Shown here piece after piece: positions 37,501 through 44,489 of a stretch of 64,000 nucleotides of DNA (positions are counted from its first letter, which is position 1; each line of letters starts with the position of its first letter). The DNA lies in NCBI RefSeq assembly GCF_000422465.1, contig NZ_AULV01000018.1, positions 1 through 64,000 of the forward strand. Reading direction: 5' to 3'. Below the pieces are notes generated by a model, which had not been told where the DNA came from, did no database searches, and saw only the letters and a program-made list of their open reading frames with translations. Origin of the DNA: Paenibacillus harenae DSM 16969 (GTDB lineage Bacteria; Bacillota; Bacilli; Paenibacillales; Paenibacillaceae). The position numbers and the translations under genes are program-made.

Positions 37501-37863
37501 GGGGGCGTTTATGGATTCGACGGGGATTGGACGAGCGCGGGTTGCGGGTAGCAGGGAGTCGTCTGCTTCATCAACGCTAAAGCCAATTAAATGGCAAACA
37601 ACAACCAACTTACGCTTTCGCAGCTTAATAACCTGTGAGCGTGCTCCTACCTAGCATCGCCCATGTGACTAGACTAGGGGCTAACAAGTAGTGGGATACG
37701 CCGCTTCGGTCTCCGCCTGGGGTCGACGGAAGAAGATAATCAGGCTGACCCAACGCAGAGCCGGTTACGGGGCGCTGCTCGGGTGACATCAAAACTGTGA
37801 CTACACCCGTAGAAGCCTGTGTGGCGTGATCTTCGGACAGGGGTTCAAATCCCCTCGCCTCCA
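37501..37863 (+). ncRNA. ssrA: tmRNA (ssrA)
   Basis: A 363-base transfer-messenger RNA. The 5' end GGGGGCG pairs with CGCCTCC near the 3' end to form the tRNA-like acceptor stem; the T loop GTTCAAATC is present and CCA is not encoded. The tag frame, starting after the resume point, reads GKQQPTYAFAA at 37593-37625, followed by TAA TAA, so the added peptide would be A-GKQQPTYAFAA. smpB lies just upstream. The prophage integrase lies just downstream and the 3' end of ssrA is intact. Confidence 0.95.
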
Positions 37864-37911
37864 CTTAAATACAGACATTCTGTATATGGGAATGCCTTTA
37901 TCTAAGTGGAG
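37859..37911. other. Candidate left attachment site of the prophage
   Basis: CTCCACTTA (37859-37867) and TAAGTGGAG (37903-37911) form a perfect 9-bp inverted repeat. It overlaps the last five bases of ssrA and encloses a palindrome ATACAGA-cat-TCTGTAT (37869-37885). The total of 53 bases is about the size of large serine recombinase sites, and it lies between the host gene ssrA and the integrase gene. The crossover point cannot be fixed without the other end. Confidence 0.5.
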
Positions 37912-37937
37912 AGTGAAGGATTAAGAATCGTAAGTCC

Positions 37938-39362
37938 CTAAACGGTTAGTAGGTCGTTGACCTGCCAGCCGTTTTCTTTTTTATCTATCGTGATTTTTCG
38001 GAACATGGATTGAATCAATTCCTTCTGTGTTCCTTCCTCAAGCAAGCTCCAATGCTCCTTAAGCGTGATTAGCATCTGAATGAGATCCTCTGCCGGTATT
38101 TCGCTCTCATAAACATCCTCTTGCTTCGCCTTCGAGTAAATGTCGTTCATGCGCTGTTCTTCTTCCTCGATCAGCTGCGCGTAGTCTCCGGATGAAAGGT
38201 TTCCGTCTCCTAATGCGATCATCCAGTTCTTACGCCGGCGGTTGGATATCTCAACTTCCTTCTGCAGATCAAATTGCTCCTTTCGCTTCTTCTTGCGCTC
38301 CTGGACCGAGTTACCACTTACCATTACCCGTTCAAATACCAATTGATTAAGTGCGGGTTCCGATATCGTAGGCGTATCGCAAGTCTTATATAGATAGTTG
38401 TTGTGGCATCGGTATCCCTTGTACACCTGATAAGATCCATCGGCCATTCTCTTTTTTGAGCTATTCCCATTGAAGTTAGCTCCACATTTCGCACACTTCA
38501 AAATACCGGAATAGGCGTATGCGTAGCTGTTATTGCTCATTTCCCCAGCTTTGCGACGGTTGACCATTTTTTGCACCTTTTCATACTCTTCGATGGTTAC
38601 TATCGGTTGGTGTGCCCCTTGTGTGAGGATCCGCTTACTATCATCCCAATGCGATGGCTTGAAATGGTTATAGCCGGCATAGGTGGGATTCATGACAAGC
38701 GTTTTAATCTCCTTAGCGCCCCATTTGCCGCCTTCCTTCATGCGAGAGTGTTCATTCATCATCTGCGCTATCTTGTTGCGTCCTAGGCCGCTCAGATACA
38801 GCGTGAATACCTCTCTGACGAGCTTTGCCTCTTCCTCGACTACAATTAGGTTCAAATCGCTATCGAACATGTAGCCGAGCGGTGGACGGCTCATATGCCT
38901 GCCGCCATTCTGCGCCTTCTTGGTCAATCCCTTTAGTGTTTCTTCGCGCAGGTTGTCCAGGTAAATCTCGGCCCATATACCGGAGAACATGAGGAACGCT
39001 TTACCCATTGGAGAACGTGTGTCGATTTCCTCTGATCCTTGAGCTGCAATTATCAGACGTACATCTAGCTTATTGATGAGGTTGATAAATCCGTATAAGT
39101 CACCTTGGTTTCGGGATAACCTGTCTAACTTGTGGATAATTACAGTGTCAAACTTTCCATCCTTCATGTCCTGCAGCATCATTTGTACACCCGGACGCTT
39201 GAATGTCTTACCGCTGACTGCTGGATCCGAATACACCTTATAGAGCTGGAGTCCCTTTCTCTCAATGACACTCATGAGAATGTCATGCTGGGCCTCCATA
39301 GAAAATCCTTCCTCGGCCTGCATCTTGGAGCTGACGCGTATGTAAAGTGCTGCTCTGTTCAT
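37938..39362 (-). CDS. int: Large serine recombinase, phage integrase
   Basis: A 474-residue site-specific integrase. The N-terminal resolvase domain carries the catalytic Ser11 in YIRVSSKMQAE and the conserved Arg of DRLSRNQGD. The recombinase domain follows (about 155-260), then a zinc ribbon with CAKCGANF and YRCHNN...TCDTP (about 295-345), then a coiled-coil region (about 355-420). It should join phage attP to host attB near ssrA. It reads towards the attachment site, with its stop 75 bases from the end of ssrA. Confidence 0.95.
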   Translation of the reverse strand: MNRAALYIRVSSKMQAEEGFSMEAQHDILMSVIERKGLQLYKVYSDPAVSGKTFKRPGVQMMLQDMKDGKFDTVIIHKLDRLSRNQGDLYGFINLINKLDVRLIIAAQGSEEIDTRSPMGKAFLMFSGIWAEIYLDNLREETLKGLTKKAQNGGRHMSRPPLGYMFDSDLNLIVVEEEAKLVREVFTLYLSGLGRNKIAQMMNEHSRMKEGGKWGAKEIKTLVMNPTYAGYNHFKPSHWDDSKRILTQGAHQPIVTIEEYEKVQKMVNRRKAGEMSNNSYAYAYSGILKCAKCGANFNGNSSKKRMADGSYQVYKGYRCHNNYLYKTCDTPTISEPALNQLVFERVMVSGNSVQERKKKRKEQFDLQKEVEISNRRRKNWMIALGDGNLSSGDYAQLIEEEEQRMNDIYSKAKQEDVYESEIPAEDLIQMLITLKEHWSLLEEGTQKELIQSMFRKITIDKKENGWQVNDLLTV

Positions 39363-39397
39363 GCTTACCTCCTAATAAATAAGCCCCGATAGAGGGG

Positions 39398-39583
39398 CTA
39401 ATTGATTTCATTCCACTTAATATCAGGGTTTGCTTTCATTATCTCAGTTTTTCCAGTTATCCAATTATCTCGTACTGGGTATTTACCATTATACATGGAA
39501 TAGTGGTACGGATTATAAAAAACAATAACTGCGGTTAAGCAAACAAAAAAGGTACAAATAACAGCTGCCCACCACTTATTCAT
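39398..39583 (-). CDS. Small single-pass membrane protein
   Basis: A 61-residue protein. ATG 39583 is chosen because GAGG lies just upstream on the minus strand; the longer frame to 39649 is poorly supported. One hydrophobic segment covers residues about 4-24 (WWAAVICTFFVCLTAVIVF) and is followed by a polar outside or inside tail. It precedes the integrase by 35 bases on the same strand, a place where lysogenic conversion or superinfection exclusion genes are common, but no function can be read from it. Confidence 0.6.
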   Translation of the reverse strand: MNKWWAAVICTFFVCLTAVIVFYNPYHYSMYNGKYPVRDNWITGKTEIMKANPDIKWNEIN

Positions 39584-39666
39584 TAACCTCACACTCTCCC
39601 TTTTATTATATATGTATTCTATCGGCGTCACATTGGAAATAATGAACATTGAGAAAGGAGTTCATT

Positions 39667-39984
39667 ATGCCTATAGATGTATTCGACAATTTAAATAATT
39701 TGCACCATTTCCAAACTTGGGAAGTGTTCAGTATCTGTAAAGATGTGAATTCGAGACGGCATATCGCCCGGGTCGGGAATGATGAATATTACTTTCCGCA
39801 TACGATTGAACAAAGAAGAATTATGACGGAGCCTTCAGGCTTTTATCAAATAAACCAAAATCAAATTGTGAATACGACACTAATCGACAAGTATAAAAAT
39901 GGGAAAATTACCATTGGGGGAAGGGATTATTACCTTTCTGATCGAAGAATACGTGGGTTTGAGTCTTTTTATTTCCCATATTGA
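39667..39984 (+). CDS. Phage protein of unknown function
   Basis: A 105-residue soluble protein that I do not recognise. It has many aromatic residues and ends in FYFPY. ATG 39667 has AAGGAG at 39655-39660. It stands alone, transcribed away from the integrase gene, and about 200 bases of regulatory-looking sequence follow. Confidence 0.7.
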   Translation: MPIDVFDNLNNLHHFQTWEVFSICKDVNSRRHIARVGNDEYYFPHTIEQRRIMTEPSGFYQINQNQIVNTTLIDKYKNGKITIGGRDYYLSDRRIRGFESFYFPY

Positions 39985-40082
39985 GAATCATTCGCGTAAC
40001 GTCATCGCTTAAAATTACTTGCAAAAATCGACAGACAGATGAGAATTATGAGTTTATTATGAAAACTAAGACGAATGGATTA

Positions 40083-40111
40083 TTGTTTGCCTGTCAAATG
40101 TGACATACAAT
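40083..40111 (+). promoter_or_regulatory. Promoter with operator-like repeat, antisense to the next gene
   Basis: TTGTTT (40083-40088), 17 bases, TACAAT (40106-40111). The spacer contains the inverted repeat TGTCA-aatg-TGACA (40092-40105). It points towards the 3' end of a gene on the other strand, and no plus-strand gene follows for 400 bases, so a short or antisense RNA would result. Confidence 0.45.
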
Positions 40112-40151
40112 GACAGTGATAGCGCTTCCAGCGTCATTATTTTGAGTAAAA

Positions 40152-40171
40152 AGTACGTAAATTTATGTACT
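40152..40171. repeat. 20-bp near-perfect palindrome
   Basis: AGTACGTAAATTTATGTACT reads almost the same on both strands (one mismatched pair). Ten bases later GAGTAGA (40181-40187) pairs with TCTACTC (40192-40198). The palindrome may be an operator; the second repeat may help end transcription of the convergent gene. Confidence 0.5.
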
Positions 40172-40188
40172 CAATCCCGAGAGTAGAG

Positions 40189-40410
40189 TCATCTACTCCG
40201 CTGCCAGTTCCATTCATATAGGTCATCTATCACAACCTTGAGCGGGACTGCAATCCTTTTTGCAACAACAATGCCCATAATATGGCGCATCTTTATGTAA
40301 TCATTTAATTGTTGCTTCGGGATTCCAGTTTGGTCGGACAACCATTGCTGAGATTGTTTTAGACGCTCTAAGTGTTCTGGAATTCGGCAGCTTATGGGTT
40401 TGAGATCCAT
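40189..40410 (-). CDS. Small helix-turn-helix regulator
   Basis: A 73-residue protein whose middle, WLSDQTGIPKQQLNDYIKMRHIM (named in part), fits a Cro/C1-type helix-turn-helix. Residues after it are hydrophobic and would form the rest of the helical bundle. It is divergent from a LexA-box promoter 38 bases upstream, so it may share that control region. Confidence 0.65.
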   Translation of the reverse strand: MDLKPISCRIPEHLERLKQSQQWLSDQTGIPKQQLNDYIKMRHIMGIVVAKRIAVPLKVVIDDLYEWNWQRSR

Positions 40411-40447
40411 AAACGTGCCACCTTATTTATTAGTAAAATAAAAACCC

Positions 40448-40476
40448 TTGTACGCGAACGTCCGTTCGTATAAAAT
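40448..40476 (+). promoter_or_regulatory. Promoter with a LexA (SOS) box in its spacer
   Basis: TTGTAC (40448-40453), 17-base spacer and TAAAAT (40471-40476). The spacer holds CGAACGTCCGTTCG (40455-40468), a perfect match to the Bacillota LexA/DinR box CGAAC-N4-GTTCG. LexA binding would block the promoter until DNA damage. Confidence 0.8.
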
Positions 40477-40513
40477 GTTCGTATATCAACTTAGAGACAG
40501 GACGGTGTTGCTC

Positions 40514-40678
40514 ATGGAAAAACGAGAGTTGATTATAGATGTTGCACTATTTAAGAAATACGGTATAGAATCTCAAGAAGTTATCGAATATCTCGAAAAA
40601 AAACAAGCAGTAACATTAAAACCTATACACGTTAACGCTTATCAGTATTTGAAGAACCAGACTGTTGTGTCTTCATGA
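40514..40678 (+). CDS. Small SOS-controlled phage protein
   Basis: A 54-residue protein with the sequence start MEKRELIIDVALFKKYGI. ATG 40514 is chosen; GGACGG lies upstream at 40501-40505 as a weak ribosome-binding site, and the longer frame would contain the promoter. No family is recognised. It is directly behind a LexA-box promoter and its 3' end overlaps the end of the repressor gene on the other strand by 47 bases. Such a gene is well placed to trigger induction, for instance by acting on the repressor, but this is inference. Confidence 0.6.
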   Translation: MEKRELIIDVALFKKYGIESQEVIEYLEKKQAVTLKPIHVNAYQYLKNQTVVSS

Positions 40679-41027
40679 ATCTTTTGGCGCGTACAAATGC
40701 AATAAATTCCTTAACATCGTCCTCATCTAGTATCATATTATCAATTTTGAATGTCATTCTTTCTATTATTTCCTCATCAGTTAATTCCATTTCTAAGTAA
40801 TCAAGAAATAAGTCCGCACTATCTTGTTCCTCTTTTCCAAGTAACCAATTTGGTGTAACTTCATACAGATCAGCAAGTTTTTTTAGGGTAACGGTATCTG
40901 GATCCCTATAGTCCCTTTCATATCCAGAGATAGCACCATTAGAAATATCCAACTTTTTCGCAACTTGAATTTGAGTATATCTTTTCTTCACCCTCGCGTG
41001 TTTTAATCTCTCTCCAAGCGTCCTCAT
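40632..41027 (-). CDS. CI-type phage repressor (XRE family)
   Basis: A 131-residue protein. The N-terminal helix-turn-helix (about 5-60) reads MRTLGERLKHARVKKRYTQ and later KKLDISNGAISGYERDYRDP, typical of the XRE family. The C-terminus is acidic and helical, with no LexA-type peptidase motif, so it is not expected to cleave itself on SOS induction. ATG 41027 has AAGGAGGTG upstream. The divergent promoter region carries four copies of a 15-bp operator that it most likely binds. Confidence 0.85.
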   Translation of the reverse strand: MRTLGERLKHARVKKRYTQIQVAKKLDISNGAISGYERDYRDPDTVTLKKLADLYEVTPNWLLGKEEQDSADLFLDYLEMELTDEEIIERMTFKIDNMILDEDDVKEFIAFVRAKRFMKTQQSGSSNTDKR

Positions 41028-41058
41028 TTTGATTAACACCTCCTTCTTACTAATAATC

Positions 41059-41171
41059 AATATACCAACATTAAGCGTTACGAATAAGTTGTTTAGCGAT
41101 AAGCGCAAATTTGTTGTTGACTAAGCGTAACGCTTAATGTATATTTAACCCATAACTAAGCGTAACGCTTA
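41059..41171. promoter_or_regulatory. Divergent lysogeny switch promoters with three operators
   Basis: Rightward promoter: TTGACT (41117-41122), N17, TATATT (41140-41145). Leftward promoter: TTATTC, N17, TATATT on the minus strand (41087 to 41059). A palindrome TAAGCGT-A-ACGCTTA lies in the rightward spacer (41122-41136) and again before the cro-like gene (41157-41171). A version with two changes lies in the leftward spacer (41072-41086). Confidence 0.85.
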
Positions 41172-41190
41172 ATTTGAGGGGGTGAAGAAC

Positions 41191-41424
41191 ATGAATATAG
41201 TGGTTGCAAGAATGGAGCAATTACGGAAACAAAAAGGAATAACAAAGACTCATATTGCTAAACGGTGCGGCCATTCAGTATCTTGGTATGCTGATATCGC
41301 AAAAGGTCGCAGACGCGCATATTTGGATGATGTGTTCCTGATTGCTGAAGCGATGGACGTGCAGATAGAAAATTTTTTTGACTCCAAACTAAGCGTAACG
41401 CTTAATTCGGTACAAACTGCTTAA
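41191..41424 (+). CDS. Cro-like regulator
   Basis: A 77-residue helix-turn-helix protein (residues about 8-60, with KTHIAKRCGHSVSWYADIAKG). It faces the repressor gene across the operator region, the place of cro in temperate phages. ATG 41191 is preferred: GAGGGGG lies 9 bases upstream; an in-frame GTG at 41182 would be inside it. A fourth operator copy lies inside its 3' end. Confidence 0.8.
   Translation: MNIVVARMEQLRKQKGITKTHIAKRCGHSVSWYADIAKGRRRAYLDDVFLIAEAMDVQIENFFDSKLSVTLNSVQTA
41390..41404. promoter_or_regulatory. Fourth copy of the 15-bp operator, inside the cro-like gene
   Basis: TAAGCGTAACGCTTA, identical to the copies at 41122 and 41157, lies in the last codons of the cro-like gene, 70 bases before the antirepressor gene. 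Placed this far away it could support looping or repress the next gene. Confidence 0.8.
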
Positions 41425-41473
41425 CAGTCCTATTTTAATGGATTAACCAAATTTAGGGAAGGTGGTAATGAAA

Positions 41474-42247
41474 ATGAAACTATTCAGCTTCGGTCAGAAA
41501 GAAATGAGGATTGTCGAGAAAGATGCAGAACCGTGGTTCATTTTAAAAGACGTGTGCGAAGTTTTGGAGATTGATCAAGTGGCCGGCATTAAACGGAGGT
41601 TGTCTGATGATGTGATTTCAAATCACCCCATCCCTGACTCACTTGGCAGAATGCAGGATACAACAATCGTAAATGAAGATGGCCTATATGATGTAATCCT
41701 TGAAAGTCGCAAACCTGAAGCACGAGCCTTTCGCAAATGGATCACAAGTGAAGTCATCCCATCCATCCGTAAGAATGGCGCATACATGACACCGGAAACA
41801 ATCGAAAAGACGCTTACAGATCCGGACTTCATTATCAACCTTGCGACACGCCTTAAAGAAGAAACGGCACGAGCTGAAGCAGCAGAACGAGAACGTCAAT
41901 TCATCCAGGCTCAAAGAGATGCCGATCGTCCTCTAATCGCCTTTGCCGAAACGTGCATGGACAGCGAGAAGAACATGCTTGTTCGTGAAGTGGCCAAGCT
42001 TGCTAGTAAAAACGGCGTGATGGTTGGCGAGAAACGACTTTACGACAAATTGCGGTCATGGGGTTTAGTGTGCCAGAACAGTACAGAACCAACGCAGCGC
42101 GGTATTGAAATGGGAATCTTCGAAGTAATCAAGGGCGTTCGACAGACGCCAAAAGGCGCGAGGGATTGGGAGACTACGAAAGTCACTCCAAAAGGACAAG
42201 CCTACATTATTGATCGCCTGCAGCGCGAACTCAAGAAAGGAGCATAA
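41474..42247 (+). CDS. ant: Phage antirepressor (BRO-N and KilA-C domains)
   Basis: A 257-residue protein. The N-terminal BRO domain (about 1-105) contains the typical PWFILKDVCEVL and EARAFRKWITSEVIPSIRKNG segments; the C-terminal KilA-C domain (about 165-255) contains MLVREVAKLASKNG and YDKLRSWGL. Antirepressors of this type help switch a phage to lytic growth. ATG 41474 is chosen for its 9-base spacing from AAGGTGG; ATG 41468 is possible. Confidence 0.9.
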   Translation: MKLFSFGQKEMRIVEKDAEPWFILKDVCEVLEIDQVAGIKRRLSDDVISNHPIPDSLGRMQDTTIVNEDGLYDVILESRKPEARAFRKWITSEVIPSIRKNGAYMTPETIEKTLTDPDFIINLATRLKEETARAEAAERERQFIQAQRDADRPLIAFAETCMDSEKNMLVREVAKLASKNGVMVGEKRLYDKLRSWGLVCQNSTEPTQRGIEMGIFEVIKGVRQTPKGARDWETTKVTPKGQAYIIDRLQRELKKGA

Positions 42248-42250
42248 CCC

Positions 42251-42349
42251 ATGCAAAAAGCAATCATCGACCCATCGAAAATAAGCCGTGATCTCCTAGA
42301 GAAAGCATTCAAAGAGATCGAGAGCAAGAAGAAAGCAAAAGGCGCGTGA
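42251..42349 (+). CDS. Very small phage protein
   Basis: A 32-residue Lys/Glu-rich helical peptide starting MQKAIIDPSKISRD, three bases after the antirepressor stop and overlapping the next gene by GTGA. Its place in a tight gene chain and a normal start codon make translation plausible. No function is known. Confidence 0.45.
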   Translation: MQKAIIDPSKISRDLLEKAFKEIESKKKAKGA

Positions 42350-42525
42350 AATTCGCTTATTACGCCCATCATTACGCCTTACTAAGGGTGCTTAACGCTA
42401 AAACGATTGAAGAGAAGAAGGAAATAGCGCTCAACTACTTCCTGGTGGATGGCCGGATCGTGGACGAGGAAATGAAACGAAAAATAGAGGAGGAAACGCA
42501 ATGTACGGAAGCGCAAAGCGAGTAA
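42346..42525 (+). CDS. Small phage protein
   Basis: A 59-residue protein starting at GTG 42346 (N-terminus MKFAYYAHHYALLRVLNAK). It overlaps the genes on both sides by a few bases. Not recognised. Confidence 0.5.
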   Translation: MKFAYYAHHYALLRVLNAKTIEEKKEIALNYFLVDGRIVDEEMKRKIEEETQCTEAQSE

Positions 42526-42704
42526 GAACCTTGTTTGTGCAAGAAAAACCAGACAAGAATCTAAGCATGGTGATTAACGAAATGTTGGAGGAATTGGCAA
42601 GTATCTCTGATGTTGATGTTATCGACATTAAATATGCTTCTGCAAATGATGAAAACGGATATGGCTGGCATTCGGCTCTTATCATATACAAAGGTTCTGA
42701 GTGA
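42501..42704 (+). CDS. Cse60-like small phage protein
   Basis: A 67-residue protein with N-terminal KRVRTLFVQ, middle NEMLEEL and C-terminal VDVIDIKYASA then SALIIYKG, the pattern of the sporulation protein Cse60 family often found in phages. Its role is unknown. GAGGAGG precedes the start. Confidence 0.6.
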   Translation: MYGSAKRVRTLFVQEKPDKNLSMVINEMLEELASISDVDVIDIKYASANDENGYGWHSALIIYKGSE

Positions 42705-42705
42705 T

Positions 42706-42873
42706 ATGGACGAACTCCTACAACTCATCCTCCAAGAGCGCTCACAGCTAGAGGACCACATAAAGGACGGCGAACTCCACACCTACATTGAAGAGAACGC
42801 CGACGACCTGATGCACCTATTCAACCGCTTTATCCAAATCGCAAGCAAAGGAGCTGAGCAAGATGCTGCATAG
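42706..42873 (+). CDS. Small acidic helical phage protein
   Basis: A 55-residue, strongly helical, acidic protein (MDELLQLILQERSQLEDHIK at the start). ATG 42706 directly follows the previous stop; the frame is open upstream but inside that gene. Not recognised. Confidence 0.55.
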   Translation: MDELLQLILQERSQLEDHIKDGELHTYIEENADDLMHLFNRFIQIASKGAEQDAA

Positions 42874-42961
42874 AATACAACCCGTAAATGGTCCGCAGCC
42901 AATCGTTCGCAATCCCCAGCAAGGCCAACCATTTGAGCGTAAAGGAGAGGTTCGAGTATGA
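42863..42961 (+). CDS. Very small phage protein
   Basis: A 32-residue Pro/Gln-rich peptide (MLHRIQPVNGPQPIVRNP at the start) that overlaps both neighbours, ending in ATGA with the next gene. Weak evidence apart from the overlap and an AAAGGAG site upstream. Confidence 0.4.
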   Translation: MLHRIQPVNGPQPIVRNPQQGQPFERKGEVRV

Positions 42962-43188
42962 CCTACTATCCAAATCCGGACAAGCCGGTAGAAGCAGACG
43001 AAATCAATCAGCACATTAACGTGCTCATGCAATGCAAGAAAACGGGAGTATGGGACATGGAGGGAGTAATGAAGTGGCTCCGCACTAACCTTCCACAGAT
43101 GGCAGATGCAGCGGATTGCATGGCAGGGTACATCGATGATCAGTTCCCAGGTATGGAGATCAGTAAGAAGGAGAGTGACGCAGCGTGA
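42958..43188 (+). CDS. Hypothetical phage protein
   Basis: A 76-residue acidic protein, overlapping the neighbour on each side by four bases. AAAGGAGAGG lies upstream. Not recognised. Confidence 0.6.
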   Translation: MTYYPNPDKPVEADEINQHINVLMQCKKTGVWDMEGVMKWLRTNLPQMADAADCMAGYIDDQFPGMEISKKESDAA

Positions 43189-43433
43189 GGTTATGGATTG
43201 AAGTATGGCGTAAGGACAACGAAGAGCAATATTACGGTTTAGACAGGGATGAAGTGAACGGAATCATTAACCATTATGAGAATGCGCTTTACGAGATCGA
43301 GGAACTACGCAAGGCGCTAGAATGGGCAAATCGCATTATTGGTAGTGGTTTAGATAACGGTTCCCAACTTCTCTATGATCCCATCGCATGGAATATTAAA
43401 TACCACACTGAATGGAAGGAGCAAACGACATGA
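43185..43433 (+). CDS. Hypothetical phage protein
   Basis: An 82-residue protein starting at GTG 43185 (GTGA overlap with the gene before). The middle is helical and acidic (ENALYEIEELRKALEWANR). Not recognised. Confidence 0.6.
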   Translation: MRLWIEVWRKDNEEQYYGLDRDEVNGIINHYENALYEIEELRKALEWANRIIGSGLDNGSQLLYDPIAWNIKYHTEWKEQTT

Positions 43434-43741
43434 CCGAACGCTACCGTTTCGATGAGTGGCTAAACATCTCAGCTAACGCCGACTTGTGCGCCGAGGAAAT
43501 CCTATCATCCATTCGCTCCCGTGTCCGCATCTGGGCCGATAAAGAGATAGGAAATCTTGATACGCCAATCTATTACAACTTCATTCGGGAGTATCCGGAG
43601 TACATCCATGACGGTTGGAAATCAACTATTGAGAAAGAGATAGAACGGGCGGTGGAAACACATGAGAGTGAAAAACGAGGACGTGTACCGGGAATTGGCA
43701 AAGCTGTCCTCATCATCAGGAGCACGCTGGGTCTACGCTAA
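43430..43741 (+). CDS. Hypothetical phage protein
   Basis: A 103-residue protein. ATG 43430 is chosen: AAGGAG at 43416-43421 is 8 bases away; the frame is open further upstream but inside the previous gene. Tyr/Trp-rich middle part. Not recognised. Confidence 0.6.
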   Translation: MTERYRFDEWLNISANADLCAEEILSSIRSRVRIWADKEIGNLDTPIYYNFIREYPEYIHDGWKSTIEKEIERAVETHESEKRGRVPGIGKAVLIIRSTLGLR

Positions 43742-43808
43742 GAATCACGCTAGATGGTACAAGCAGGGAAAGAGAAAAGGCACGGTTGCACCCGCGCCAG
43801 TTAGATGA
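43662..43808 (+). CDS. Small basic phage protein
   Basis: A 48-residue basic protein (MRVKNEDVYRELAKL at the start, KQGKRKG later). It overlaps the end of the previous gene by 80 bases in another frame. GGCGGTGG upstream could serve as ribosome-binding site. It fills the otherwise non-coding space up to the ERF gene. Confidence 0.45.
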   Translation: MRVKNEDVYRELAKLSSSSGARWVYAKNHARWYKQGKRKGTVAPAPVR

Positions 43809-43856
43809 AGAAGAAAGGTTATACGGACAGTTTAAACCAAAAGGAGCGATTAGGCA

Positions 43857-44489
43857 ATGAACATATATCAGAAATTGATTGAGGTACGTAAGGCTGTTCC
43901 ATTCCTGCAAAAGGATGCTTCAGGTGGTCAGTACAAATACAACTCTAGCAGCCAAGTAATAGCAGCTGTACGAGCAAAACTGGATGAAATGGGATTGCTA
44001 CTGATTACCGAGTTGGTAAGTCACAATCTGCTGAGCGAGACGATTGAATTTGTTGACAAGGACAAACCAAAGAAAACAACCACTTATTTCACCGAAGTTG
44101 ATTTGCTTATGACATGGGTCAATGCGGAAAAGCCAGACGAACAGATTAAAATCCCATGGTACGCACAGGGCGTGGATATAGCTGGTGAGAAGGGTGTAGG
44201 AAAGGCACTCACATACGGTGAGAAAACATTTATGCTCAAGCAATTCAATATTGCTACGGATCAAATGGACGTTGATGCCTTCCAACAGCGCATGGAGAAA
44301 TCGGTCGGTCGGATTACCTCTAATGCCATTTCTCAGCTGAAGTCTGCATGGATCGGGGCTGGGTACAACATAAATCAATTAGCTCCACGCATTAAGCAAC
44401 TTTACAACTGTTCAATCAACGAGCTATCGGAACCACAGGTGGACGAGCTGTTGGCTAAGATTAAAGAGAAACGGAGTGAGCCGGCTTGA
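43857..44489 (+). CDS. ERF-family single-strand annealing protein
   Basis: A 210-residue phage recombinase that anneals complementary DNA strands. The ERF pattern is clear: an N-terminal helix (MNIYQKLIEVRKAVPFLQK), GGQYKYNSSSQVIAA near 23-37, and the GVGKALTYGEKTFMLKQFNIATD region near 113-135. It is followed, with a 4-base overlap, by a PD-(D/E)XK nuclease, the usual pairing of annealing protein and exonuclease. AAAGGAG precedes the start. Confidence 0.88.
   Translation: MNIYQKLIEVRKAVPFLQKDASGGQYKYNSSSQVIAAVRAKLDEMGLLLITELVSHNLLSETIEFVDKDKPKKTTTYFTEVDLLMTWVNAEKPDEQIKIPWYAQGVDIAGEKGVGKALTYGEKTFMLKQFNIATDQMDVDAFQQRMEKSVGRITSNAISQLKSAWIGAGYNINQLAPRIKQLYNCSINELSEPQVDELLAKIKEKRSEPA

Noticed and set aside
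37451-37864. Frames overlapping ssrA on both strands
   Set aside because: They lie in tmRNA sequence; the only translated part is the tag frame at 37593-37625.
43805-43882. 25-codon frame between two early phage genes
   Set aside because: It has no good ribosome-binding site and mostly overlaps the start region of the ERF gene.
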